From the NCBI RefSeq assembly GCF_003634705.1, contig NZ_RBWU01000007.1:547105-611104 (forward strand): a DNA stretch of 64,000 bases, given 5' to 3'. This stretch comes from Actinomadura pelletieri DSM 43383. Lineage in GTDB: Bacteria; Actinomycetota; Actinomycetes; Streptosporangiales; Streptosporangiaceae. How positions within the stretch are numbered: the stretch's first letter is position 1; every line of letters begins with the position of its first letter. Below the pieces are notes generated by a model, which did not search any database, was not told the DNA's origin, and saw only the letters and a program-made list of their open reading frames with translations. Made by a program: the position numbers and the translations under genes. Below are positions 50,552-58,181 of this stretch, piece after piece.

Positions 50552-52509
50552 CGCGCGCCGACCTGGTCTCGCTCACGCCGGACGCGCTGGCGGCGCTCGC
50601 CAACCGCGGCCTGGTCAAACGCGCCGCCAAGGACCTCGACGCCGGGAACGGCCCCGAGATCACCGTGTCCCCGGACGGCACCGTCGAGGGGACGTATCCG
50701 GACGGCGCGGCGACCTCCCTCCCGGCCGGGGCGGGGCTGGACGCCGCGACCTGCTCCTGCGCGGCGACGGGGACGTGCCGCCACCAGATCTGCCTCGTCC
50801 TCGCCTACCAGCGGCACGCCGCCGGCGAACCGGCCCCGGAGCCCGCGGCCGACTGGTCGCCGGGAGCCTTCGACGACGACGCGCTCGTCCGTGTCCTCGG
50901 GCAGCGCGCCGTCACCGCGGCCCGGCGCACGTTCCGCGCCGGGTACTCCGCCGTCGTCCGCCGTCCCACCGGCGGCGACCCGGTGGCGGAGGTGGAGCTG
51001 CCGACCTGTACCGTCCGGTTCCTCGTGCCGGGCGAACCGGGCTACGTCCACACCGACGCCGTCGCCGTGCTGCGCGGCGAGGTCACGATGCTGGCCGTCT
51101 GGGCGTTCCGGGCCGCCGACGAGCGCGGCCTCACCGGCGACGAGGTCCGCCTGGACGTCGGCGGCGCCCCCGGAAGGGCCACGGGTGGCGACGGGCTCGA
51201 CACCGCGCTGGAACTCGCCGACCAGGTCCTCCTCGACGGCGCCGCGCACGCGGGCCCGGTCCTGGTCGCCGCGCTGGGACGCGCCGCCGCCGACCTTGCG
51301 GCGCGCGGAGCGCACTGGCCCGCCGCCGCGCTGGACGACCTGGCCGGGCAGCTCACCGCGCACCACGACCGCCGCGCCGACCACGACCCCCGGCGCGTCG
51401 CCGAACTGCTCGCCGAGGTCCACGCCCGGCATCGCGCCTCCCGAGCGACACCGGAGGGGGGCGACGGTCGTCTGTCGCAGGTCCTCGGCACCGACGAGGC
51501 GGCGGAGACCCCGCTGCGCCGCGTCCGCCTCGCCGGCCTCGGCTGCCGCGTCGCGGGCACCGACGACACCCGCACCGCCGACGTCTACTTCGCGCACACC
51601 GGAACCGGGATCGTGCTCGTGCTGAAACGCCGCTGGGACGTCCCGGACGGGACGCGGACGACCGGCGCCGACCTCGCCGGGCGCCGGATCCTCGGTGCGT
51701 CGCTGCGCCGGCTCGCCGCCGCCAACGTCGTGTCGGAGACCGCGACCCGCACCGCGGGACGGGTCGTCCGGGTCGCCGCCGGCCGGGTCGCCAGGACGAC
51801 GGTCACCCCGCTCGGCGACGCCTGGGAGGCCCTGCCCGCCCGGCTCCTCGTCCGCGACTACGCGGCGGAGGGGCGCGCGCTGGACGCGCTGCCGCCCCGG
51901 CTCGTCCGGCCGCGCGTCGAGGCCGAGCCGGTCCGGGTCGTCGAGATCGCCGAGGTCCGCGACCTCGGGTACCGGCCCGGCGCGCAGCGGCTGGAGGCGC
52001 GCGTCGCCGACAAGGCGGGCGCCACGGCCGTCGTGTCGGCGGACTACAGCCCGCACCGCCCGGCCGCGCTGGACGCGCTCGCCGCGGCCCTGTCCGCCGG
52101 TCCGCGTCTCGTCGCCGGCGCCGTCCGCCGGGATCGCGGCGGCCTGGTCATCGACCCGTTCGCCGTCCTGACCCCGGACGGCGTCGTCGTGCCCGACCTG
52201 GAACCCGGTGACGGGACCGCCGCGCTGGACGGCCCGGCCTGGGACGACCCCGACCCACTCGGACACGTCCTCGACGAGGCGCTCGACGCCTGCGCCGACG
52301 CCGCGCACCGCGGCTTCTCCCACCTCACCCCCGGCCTGCGGGACCGGATCGCCCGCGCGGGACGGGACCTCGAACGCGCCGGGCTGCGCACCACCGCCGG
52401 GACGCTCGCCGCGTTCGCCGCCGCGCTCACCGGCGACGACCCGCGCCGCGCCGCGCGGGCCTGGGCCACCGCGTGCGTCCGGCTCATCACCACGGCCGAG
52501 CTGCGCTGA
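50548..52509 (+). CDS. SWIM zinc-finger protein (YehQ-like)
   Basis: This protein of 653 residues carries a SWIM finger near its N-terminus: Cys69, Cys71, Cys77 and His79 in CSCAATGTCRHQ, the C-x-C-xn-C-x-H pattern that binds DNA or protein. The rest is an alternation of Ala-rich helices and Arg/Val-rich strands, with RRILGASLRRLAAANVVSET near residue 385, and is not assigned to a known fold. It is the last gene of the moxR operon; its GTG overlaps the VWA stop. Its own stop and that of the convergent MBL gene make the palindrome TGACGTCA. The function in this system is unknown. Confidence 0.88.
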   Translation: MTRADLVSLTPDALAALANRGLVKRAAKDLDAGNGPEITVSPDGTVEGTYPDGAATSLPAGAGLDAATCSCAATGTCRHQICLVLAYQRHAAGEPAPEPAADWSPGAFDDDALVRVLGQRAVTAARRTFRAGYSAVVRRPTGGDPVAEVELPTCTVRFLVPGEPGYVHTDAVAVLRGEVTMLAVWAFRAADERGLTGDEVRLDVGGAPGRATGGDGLDTALELADQVLLDGAAHAGPVLVAALGRAAADLAARGAHWPAAALDDLAGQLTAHHDRRADHDPRRVAELLAEVHARHRASRATPEGGDGRLSQVLGTDEAAETPLRRVRLAGLGCRVAGTDDTRTADVYFAHTGTGIVLVLKRRWDVPDGTRTTGADLAGRRILGASLRRLAAANVVSETATRTAGRVVRVAAGRVARTTVTPLGDAWEALPARLLVRDYAAEGRALDALPPRLVRPRVEAEPVRVVEIAEVRDLGYRPGAQRLEARVADKAGATAVVSADYSPHRPAALDALAAALSAGPRLVAGAVRRDRGGLVIDPFAVLTPDGVVVPDLEPGDGTAALDGPAWDDPDPLGHVLDEALDACADAAHRGFSHLTPGLRDRIARAGRDLERAGLRTTAGTLAAFAAALTGDDPRRAARAWATACVRLITTAELR

Positions 52510-52511
52510 CG

Positions 52512-53450
52512 TCAGGCACGGCAGGTCAGCGGGCGCCCTCCGTTGAACTCGATCATGTCGTTGAGCGCCGCCACCTGGTCGATCCGCGCGCCGGGCTCGG
52601 CGCCGTCCAGTTCGGCGTAGGCGCGGTGCAGGTTCCCGACGAGCCGCTCGGCGTCGGTCAGTTCCGCGAACGGGCCGAGGTCGGCCTCCCGGGCGGCCTC
52701 CAGCGGCGCCAGCCCGGCCGCCTTCCCCGCCTCCGCCGTCGTCCGCACGAACCGCAGGTAGGCGGCGACGCGGTCGATCAGCTCGGGTCCGGCCACCGGG
52801 CCGTGCCCCGGGACGATCACCTCCGCGTCCAGCGGCGCGACGACCTCCTCCAGCACCCGCAGCGCGCCCGACACCGAACCCTGGAGGAGGAACGGCGTGC
52901 CGCCGTTGAACAGCAGGTCGCCGCAGAACAGCACCCGCCGGTCCGGGATCCACACGATCGAGTCGTTGGTCGTGTGCGCGGGCGTCCCCACATGCCGGAC
53001 CTCGCACCGCAGGTCGTCCACCCACAGCGTCACCGCGTCGGTGTAGGTGAGGAACGGCGGCTCGATCTCGACGTCGCCCCAGTCGACCTTCGTCCAGAAC
53101 GGGTTGTCGAACGGTTTGCCCCACGCGAGCGCCGCCGCCCGCGTCTCCTCGTGCCCGACGACGGTCGCGCCGGAGAACAGGTAGTTGCCGTACGTGTGGT
53201 CGCCGTGGTGGTGGGTGTTGACCAGCGTCCGGACGGGCCGGTCCGTCACCGACCGGATCGTCTCCAGGTAGGCGCGGGTCCGGCGTTCGGTGGAGCAGGA
53301 GTCCACGCTGGTCACGCCACGCGAGCCGACGAGGAAACCGGTGTTGTTGATCCACCAGGTGCCGTCCGGCTGGACGTAGGCGAACACCCCCTCGGAGACC
53401 TCTTCCAGGCGCGGACTGCCAGGACCTTCGTGGTCGGGTGCGTCGCTCAT
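52512..53450 (-). CDS. MBL-fold metallo-hydrolase
   Basis: This protein of 312 residues has the metallo-beta-lactamase fold: zinc motif THHHGDHTYG near residue 80, a later His in VGTPAHTTNDS, Asp in LFCGDLLFNGGTPFL and His in VIVPGHGPV. It is of the SoxH/glyoxalase-II-like or cyclase-type branch. Substrate unknown. No signal peptide. The ATG at 53450 lacks a clear Shine-Dalgarno; TAGACT stands 9 nt upstream and might be the -10 of a nearly leaderless transcript. It is separated by only 24 bp from the MreB-like gene on the same strand, which suggests cotranscription. Confidence 0.9.
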   Translation of the reverse strand: MSDAPDHEGPGSPRLEEVSEGVFAYVQPDGTWWINNTGFLVGSRGVTSVDSCSTERRTRAYLETIRSVTDRPVRTLVNTHHHGDHTYGNYLFSGATVVGHEETRAAALAWGKPFDNPFWTKVDWGDVEIEPPFLTYTDAVTLWVDDLRCEVRHVGTPAHTTNDSIVWIPDRRVLFCGDLLFNGGTPFLLQGSVSGALRVLEEVVAPLDAEVIVPGHGPVAGPELIDRVAAYLRFVRTTAEAGKAAGLAPLEAAREADLGPFAELTDAERLVGNLHRAYAELDGAEPGARIDQVAALNDMIEFNGGRPLTCRA

Positions 53451-53474
53451 GAACCCGGGAGTCTAACCCGCGGG

Positions 53475-54539
53475 TCAGTACTCGAACTCGGGTAGGGACG
53501 TCACCAGATGCGGTCGCGGAGAGCTCTCCCGGGCGGACGGTTCCGGCGACCGGGCCGAGCGCAGCACCTCCCCGGCGCCGAGGACGGCCGCGTCACCGGT
53601 CTCGTCCCCGACCCGCGCGACCAGGCCCGTCCGATCCCGGATCAGCCGTTCCAGCCCGGGCAGTCGCGCGGTCCCTCCGGTGAGGGTGACGCCGACGCTG
53701 AGCAGATCACCGGAGATCTCCGGGGAACAACCCGACAGTCCGACGTGCACGGCGTCGACGATCTCGGCGACGGGACCGGCGATCGCGCGGCCGACGTCCA
53801 CCGTGGTGAGGACGATCTCGCGCGGCATTCCGGTGGTGACGTCGCGGCCGTGCACCACGGTCTGCCGCACCGGACGCCGGCCGAGCGGCGGCACCGCCCC
53901 GACCTCCAGCTTCGCGGCCTCGGCCGCCGACGGCGAGATGACCGTGCGCTGCTCGCGCCGCACCAGCGCGACGATCGCGCGGTCCAGCGCGGACCCGCCG
54001 ATGTGCGCGGTGTGGGACGTGACGAGCCCGCCGAACGCGATGACGCCGATGTCGGTGAGGTCCGCGCCGATGTCGGCGACGACGGTGACATCGGGCCGCG
54101 CCGACGAGGTCAGGCCCATCCCGATGGCGGCGGCGATCGGCGTCGGCACCAGCGTGAGGCGCCGCGCGCCCGCCTGGTACGCGGAGAACTGCAGCGCCCG
54201 GTAGTGGACGGTGTTCATCCCGCTCGGCACCGTCATGACCAGCCGCGGCCGGGCCGTGTACCGGCGCCGGTGATGCCTGCGGACGAGATGCCGCATCAGG
54301 TACTCGGCCTCGTCGGTCTCGGTCGGCGCGCCGTCGCGGATCGGCCGGACGAGGGTGACGTCCGGGTTGCGTCCCGCCATCTCCCGTGCCGGGCCGCCGA
54401 GCGCGAGGATGCGTCCGGTGCGCCGACATCGGGCCAGGAGCGACGGCTCCCTGCACACGACCCCGCGGTCCTTCACATGCATTCGCACGGTGGAGCCGCC
54501 CAGGTCGATGGCGGTGTCACGGCCCGCGAAGTCCCACAT
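53475..54539 (-). CDS. solitary MreB/Mbl-like actin homologue
   Basis: This protein of 354 residues has the actin-ATPase fold in MreB form: phosphate-1 loop TAIDLGGSTVRMHVKDRGVV, phosphate-2 loop VVADIGADLTDIGVIAFGG near residue 160 and adenosine loop LTGGTARLPGLERLI near 300. It departs from canonical MreB in the first loop (GGST instead of GTAN) and in a basic stretch RHLVRRHHRRR near residue 100. No mreC, mreD or rodA is adjacent. GGGAGG lies 6 nt before the ATG at 54539; an ATG at 54632 gives a non-homologous extension. A role in spore wall or shape is a guess. Confidence 0.85.
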   Translation of the reverse strand: MWDFAGRDTAIDLGGSTVRMHVKDRGVVCREPSLLARCRRTGRILALGGPAREMAGRNPDVTLVRPIRDGAPTETDEAEYLMRHLVRRHHRRRYTARPRLVMTVPSGMNTVHYRALQFSAYQAGARRLTLVPTPIAAAIGMGLTSSARPDVTVVADIGADLTDIGVIAFGGLVTSHTAHIGGSALDRAIVALVRREQRTVISPSAAEAAKLEVGAVPPLGRRPVRQTVVHGRDVTTGMPREIVLTTVDVGRAIAGPVAEIVDAVHVGLSGCSPEISGDLLSVGVTLTGGTARLPGLERLIRDRTGLVARVGDETGDAAVLGAGEVLRSARSPEPSARESSPRPHLVTSLPEFEY

Positions 54540-54647
54540 CGCGTCCCTCCCAATCGCCCCGAAAGTCGCAAGCGCCGTGATGATGCCCTCTTGTCCGGTG
54601 GGGATGCTCATGACCCGGTAAGCGAATGGCAACGTCCTGACGTGCGA

Positions 54648-55541
54648 TCACATGGCCCCGGGGGACCGCACGGCGTCGAGTCGGGTGGACGGGCGCCGGG
54701 ACGTCCAGCCGCGCCGCTTCCGGACGGCGCCCACCGCGCGGCACACCCCGTACAGGGTGAACGACAGCGTCGTCACGTACGGGCTGACGGGAATGCTGGA
54801 CCCGACCGACAGCAGGATCCCGCCGACCACCGACACCGTCGCGAGCGCCGCGCTGAGCAGCGGCACCACCACCGGGGACGCCGACACCCGCACGGCCGCG
54901 GCGGCCGGGGTGCAGATCAGCGCCAGCACCAGCAACGCCCCCACGACCTGCACCGACACCGCCACCGCGAGCCCGAGCACCAGCATGAAGGCGGGCGACA
55001 GCATCCGTACGGGCACGCCCCGCGCCGCCGCGACATGCGGGTCGAGGCTCGCGAACGCCAGCGGGCGCCACATGACCGCCAGGCACACCAGCACGGCCGC
55101 CGACGTCGCCAGCAGCCACGACAGCCGCGGCGTGTCGATCGCGACGATCTGCCCGGTGAGGAGGCCGAACTTGTTGGCGGCCCGGCCCTCGTAGAGCGAC
55201 AGGAACAGCACGCCCAGCCCGAGCCCGAACGGCATCAGCACGCCGATGACCGAACCGCGGTCGCGGGCGCGGGCGCCGAGCACCCCGATGAGCGCGGCCG
55301 CCACCAGCGCCCCGGCGATCGAACCGCCCGCCACGCTCGCGCCGAACAGCAGCGCCGCCGCGGCGCCCGCGAACGCCAGCTCGCTGATGCCGTGCACCGC
55401 GAATGCCAGGTCGCGCATGATGACGAACGTTCCGGCGAGCCCGCCGACCAGCCCGAGCACCGCCCCCGCGATGATCGAGTTCTGCACGAGCGCGAGCAGC
55501 GCCCCGTAGTCCTCGAAGTTGATGATCTCGTCCCAGCTCAT
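54648..55541 (-). CDS. znuB: zinc/manganese ABC transporter permease
   Basis: This protein of 297 residues has about eight membrane helices and the ABC-3 family signature: VIMRDLAFAVHGISELAFAG near residue 45, GVPVRMLSPAFMLVLGLAVA and LLVLALICTPAAAAVRVS near 215. It forms the membrane channel of a metal importer with the ATPase and binding protein encoded upstream. Its ATG overlaps the ATPase stop as ATGA. Length is normal. Choice of zinc over manganese rests on the Zur-like box before the first gene of the operon. Confidence 0.9.
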   Translation of the reverse strand: MSWDEIINFEDYGALLALVQNSIIAGAVLGLVGGLAGTFVIMRDLAFAVHGISELAFAGAAAALLFGASVAGGSIAGALVAAALIGVLGARARDRGSVIGVLMPFGLGLGVLFLSLYEGRAANKFGLLTGQIVAIDTPRLSWLLATSAAVLVCLAVMWRPLAFASLDPHVAAARGVPVRMLSPAFMLVLGLAVAVSVQVVGALLVLALICTPAAAAVRVSASPVVVPLLSAALATVSVVGGILLSVGSSIPVSPYVTTLSFTLYGVCRAVGAVRKRRGWTSRRPSTRLDAVRSPGAM

Positions 55542-56191
55542 GACACGGCCGCCGCTCCGACGTCCAGGACCCGGTCGGCCAGCGGCAGCACCGGATCGAG
55601 CTCATGGGTGACGAACACGACGGTCGTGCCGTGCTCGCGGCGCCGCCGGTCGACCAGCTCGGCGACGATCCGCTGGTGTTCGGCGTCCAGTGACAGCAGC
55701 GGCTCGTCGCACAGCAGGAGTCGCGGGTCGGTCGCCAGCGCCTGCGCGACCCGCACCCGTTGCAGCTCCCCGCCGGACAGCAGGTCGAGCGGGACGTCCG
55801 CGAACGGCGCGGCGCCGACGTCCCGCAGCACGTCCTCGACGCGGCGGCGCGCCCGCGAACGCGACCGGGGCAGGGGCGCGGGCAGGCCCCACCGATGCCC
55901 GTCGATCCCGAGCCGCACCAGGTCACGGGCCCGCAGCGGGGTGTGCGGGACGACGGCCCGATGCTGCGGGACGTAACCGACGATGTCACTCCCGCGCCGC
56001 GGCGGGCGCCCGTTCACGGTGACCGTTCCGGAGGAGAGCCGCCGCAGCCCGAGCAGCACCTTCAGCAGGCTCGTCTTGCCCGACCCGTTCGACCCGACCA
56101 CGACCAGGAACTCGCCCGCCGCGACGTCGAGGTCGAGGCGCCACAGCGTCCGGTCCCCGTAGGACAGGACGGCGTCGCGGAGGGAGATCAT
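55538..56191 (-). CDS. znuC: zinc/manganese ABC transporter ATP-binding protein
   Basis: This protein of 217 residues has a full set of ABC motifs: Walker A GSNGSGKTS near residue 33, Q-loop YVPQHRAV, signature LSGGELQRV near 138, Walker B LLLCDEPLLSLD and switch His in VTHELDP. It powers uptake through the permease encoded next. Its ATG overlaps the stop of the binding-protein gene as ATGA, and its own stop overlaps the permease start. It is slightly short compared with typical ZnuC, lacking the C-terminal extension. Confidence 0.91.
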   Translation of the reverse strand: MISLRDAVLSYGDRTLWRLDLDVAAGEFLVVVGSNGSGKTSLLKVLLGLRRLSSGTVTVNGRPPRRGSDIVGYVPQHRAVVPHTPLRARDLVRLGIDGHRWGLPAPLPRSRSRARRRVEDVLRDVGAAPFADVPLDLLSGGELQRVRVAQALATDPRLLLCDEPLLSLDAEHQRIVAELVDRRRREHGTTVVFVTHELDPVLPLADRVLDVGAAAVS

Positions 56192-57105
56192 GACAGCGCC
56201 TTCCCCAGCGCGGTGATGGTGGCGTCCATCCAGGAGACGTAGTTCCGGCCCGGCGGCAGCGTCTCGGTGACCGGCACGACGGGCACGCCGCCGTCCTTCG
56301 CGGCCTTCTCCAACCGCTCGGTCTGCGGCCCACTGGTCTGCGCGTTGGACACGAGCGCCGCCACCTTCCTCCCGGTGAGCAGCGCGAGCGTGTCCCGCAT
56401 CGCGCGGGGCGGCACGTCGCCGCCCTCCTCGACCGCCTCGCTGAACTCGTCCGGCGTCTCGTTCCGCAGCCCGGCGGCCTCCAGCAGGTAGACCGGCAGG
56501 GGCTCGGTGATCGCGACGCCTGCTCCGCCGTGCGCGGCCTTGAGCGCCGCCACCTTGCCCTGCAGCGTGGACAGTTCCGTCTTGAACGCGGTGGCGTTCG
56601 CCGTGAACGTCTTCGCGTTCCCGGCGTCGGCCTCGGTGAGCGCGGCGGAGACCCGGTCGGCGAGGCGGGCGACCGTCGGCAGGTCGTACCAGACGTGCTC
56701 GTTCGGCTTCTCGCCCGCGGGCGCGGTCTTCCCCGCGATCCGGACGACGTCCAGCACCTCGGCCTTGGACCCGGCGCCCTTCAGCAACGTGCCGACGAAG
56801 TCGTCGTAGCCGCCGCCGTTCTGGATCACGACCCGGGCCTTGGCGAGCGCGAGCCTGCTGCGCGACCCCGCCTCGAAGGAGTGCGGGTCCTGCGCGGGGT
56901 CGGAGATGAACGACGTCACGTCCACCCGGTCGCCGCCGATCCGGCGCGCGATGTCGCCGTACACGTTCGTCGAGGCCACGACGGAGACACGGTCGCCGCG
57001 CTCCGACCCGGCGTCCGAGGACGACCCGCAGCCGCCGAGCGTCAGCGCGGCCATGCCGAGGGCGGCGCCCGCACCGAGCACCCGGATCCGCAGAAGTGAG
57101 GACAT
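56188..57105 (-). CDS. znuA: zinc-type ABC transporter substrate-binding lipoprotein
   Basis: This protein of 305 residues has a lipoprotein signal with lipobox LGGC (Cys26). Cluster A-I features follow: SVVASTNVYGDIARRIGG, DPAQDPHSFEAG with metal His75, and NEHVWYDLP with a second His near 148. The place of the third His ligand reads ITEPLPVYLLEAAGL, so a Glu may replace it. There is no His-rich loop. The ATG at 57105 has GAGGAG 6 nt upstream. A Zur-like palindrome stands 18 bp before the start, so expression should rise in zinc shortage. Manganese or another metal cannot be excluded. Confidence 0.9.
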   Translation of the reverse strand: MSSLLRIRVLGAGAALGMAALTLGGCGSSSDAGSERGDRVSVVASTNVYGDIARRIGGDRVDVTSFISDPAQDPHSFEAGSRSRLALAKARVVIQNGGGYDDFVGTLLKGAGSKAEVLDVVRIAGKTAPAGEKPNEHVWYDLPTVARLADRVSAALTEADAGNAKTFTANATAFKTELSTLQGKVAALKAAHGGAGVAITEPLPVYLLEAAGLRNETPDEFSEAVEEGGDVPPRAMRDTLALLTGRKVAALVSNAQTSGPQTERLEKAAKDGGVPVVPVTETLPPGRNYVSWMDATITALGKALS

Positions 57106-57122
57106 GAGGGCTCCTCGAAAAT

Positions 57123-57135
57123 GAAAACGGTTTTC
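57123..57135. promoter_or_regulatory. Zur-type box before znuA
   Basis: GAAAACGGTTTTC is a perfect 13-bp palindrome that resembles the actinobacterial Zur consensus TGAAAATGATTTTCA. It lies 18 bp upstream of the znuA start, where it could block transcription when zinc is bound to Zur. Confidence 0.7.
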
Positions 57136-57287
57136 GCTTCTGAAGTTAGCACGATCCAGACGTTTCGTCCGCCGCTCCGCGCGCAGAACGTGAGGCAGAA
57201 CGTGGCCATGGCCGTGCCCGGCCAAAGTGCAGGAAGCCAAGAAGTCAAGGGAAGTGCTTGTGAACTGAGTTTCGCTGTGCTTCTCTT

Positions 57288-58121
57288 ATGTACATGGCTC
57301 ACCATGTGCTGCGTATCGCCGCGGGATCGGACATCGGCCGTCGGCGGCGGACGAACGAGGACTCGGCGCTCGCCGGTCCGCGGCTGCTCGCGGTCGCCGA
57401 CGGGATGGGCGGTCACCCGCACGGCGACGTGGCCAGCGGGACGGCCATCGCGACCCTCGCCCGGCTGCCGCTCGACGGCGACCTGGTCGCCGCGCTCTCC
57501 GCCGGGGTCACCGAGGTCGCCGCGCGCCTGGACGCCCTCGCCCGGCAGGATCCGGACATGGCCGGGATGGGGACCACGCTGACCGCGCTGGCCTGGGACG
57601 AGCCGGGGCACCGCTTCGCGGTGGCGCACATCGGCGACTCCCGCGCCTACGTGCTGCGCGGCGGTGACCTGTTCCAGCTCACGCGCGACCACACGATGGT
57701 GCAGTCGCTCGTCGACGGCGGGCAATTGACCTACGCCGAGGCGGCCCGCCATCCGAAGGGGTCGATGCTGGTGAGAGCGTTGCAGAGCGGCGGCAGCGCC
57801 CAGCCCGACCTGTTCTGGCACGACGCCCTGCCCGGTGACCGCTACCTGCTGTGCTCCGACGGCGTCTCCGGGTTCCTCACCCCGGAGGCGATCCGGGACG
57901 CGCTTGCGGAGGCCGCCCGTCCGGCGGACGGTGTCGTGCGCCTGGTCGGCCTCGCCAACGCGGCGGGCGGGCAGGACAACATCACCTGCGTCATCGCCGA
58001 CGTCGCCGGCCCCGAGGCCCCGGCCGGACCGGCGCAGGAACCGTTGATCGTCGGCGCGGCGGCACAGGACGGCCCGGGGCGTCTCGCCAGGTTCGGCCGC
58101 CGCCTGCGCGGATCGCATTGA
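57288..58121 (+). CDS. PP2C-type Ser/Thr protein phosphatase
   Basis: This protein of 277 residues is a soluble PPM phosphatase. Metal-binding motifs are complete: RTNEDSALAG, VADGMGGHPHGDVAS, GTTLTAL, AHIGDSRAYVLRGG, LLCSDGVSGFL and GGQDNITCVIADV. It removes phosphate from Ser/Thr using two Mn or Mg ions and normally opposes Hanks-type kinases. ATG 57288 or ATG 57294 may start the protein; neither has a Shine-Dalgarno. It lies 60 bp upstream of a methyltransferase gene and 1.9 kb upstream of a soluble kinase gene, all in the same direction, so the three may form one signalling unit. Confidence 0.93.
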   Translation: MYMAHHVLRIAAGSDIGRRRRTNEDSALAGPRLLAVADGMGGHPHGDVASGTAIATLARLPLDGDLVAALSAGVTEVAARLDALARQDPDMAGMGTTLTALAWDEPGHRFAVAHIGDSRAYVLRGGDLFQLTRDHTMVQSLVDGGQLTYAEAARHPKGSMLVRALQSGGSAQPDLFWHDALPGDRYLLCSDGVSGFLTPEAIRDALAEAARPADGVVRLVGLANAAGGQDNITCVIADVAGPEAPAGPAQEPLIVGAAAQDGPGRLARFGRRLRGSH

Positions 58122-58169
58122 CGCTGTTCACGGTCGTTCCCCGTGCCGACCGAGGTTGCGAAGATCAAG

Positions 58170-58175
58170 TATGGT
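58170..58175 (+). promoter_or_regulatory. -10-like TATGGT of a leaderless start (methyltransferase gene)
   Basis: TATGGT lies exactly 6 nt before the ATG at 58182, matching TANNNT-N6-ATG, the geometry of leaderless actinobacterial genes. It is the best match to the -10 consensus among the cases in this window. Confidence 0.5.
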
Positions 58176-58181
58176 GACGGC

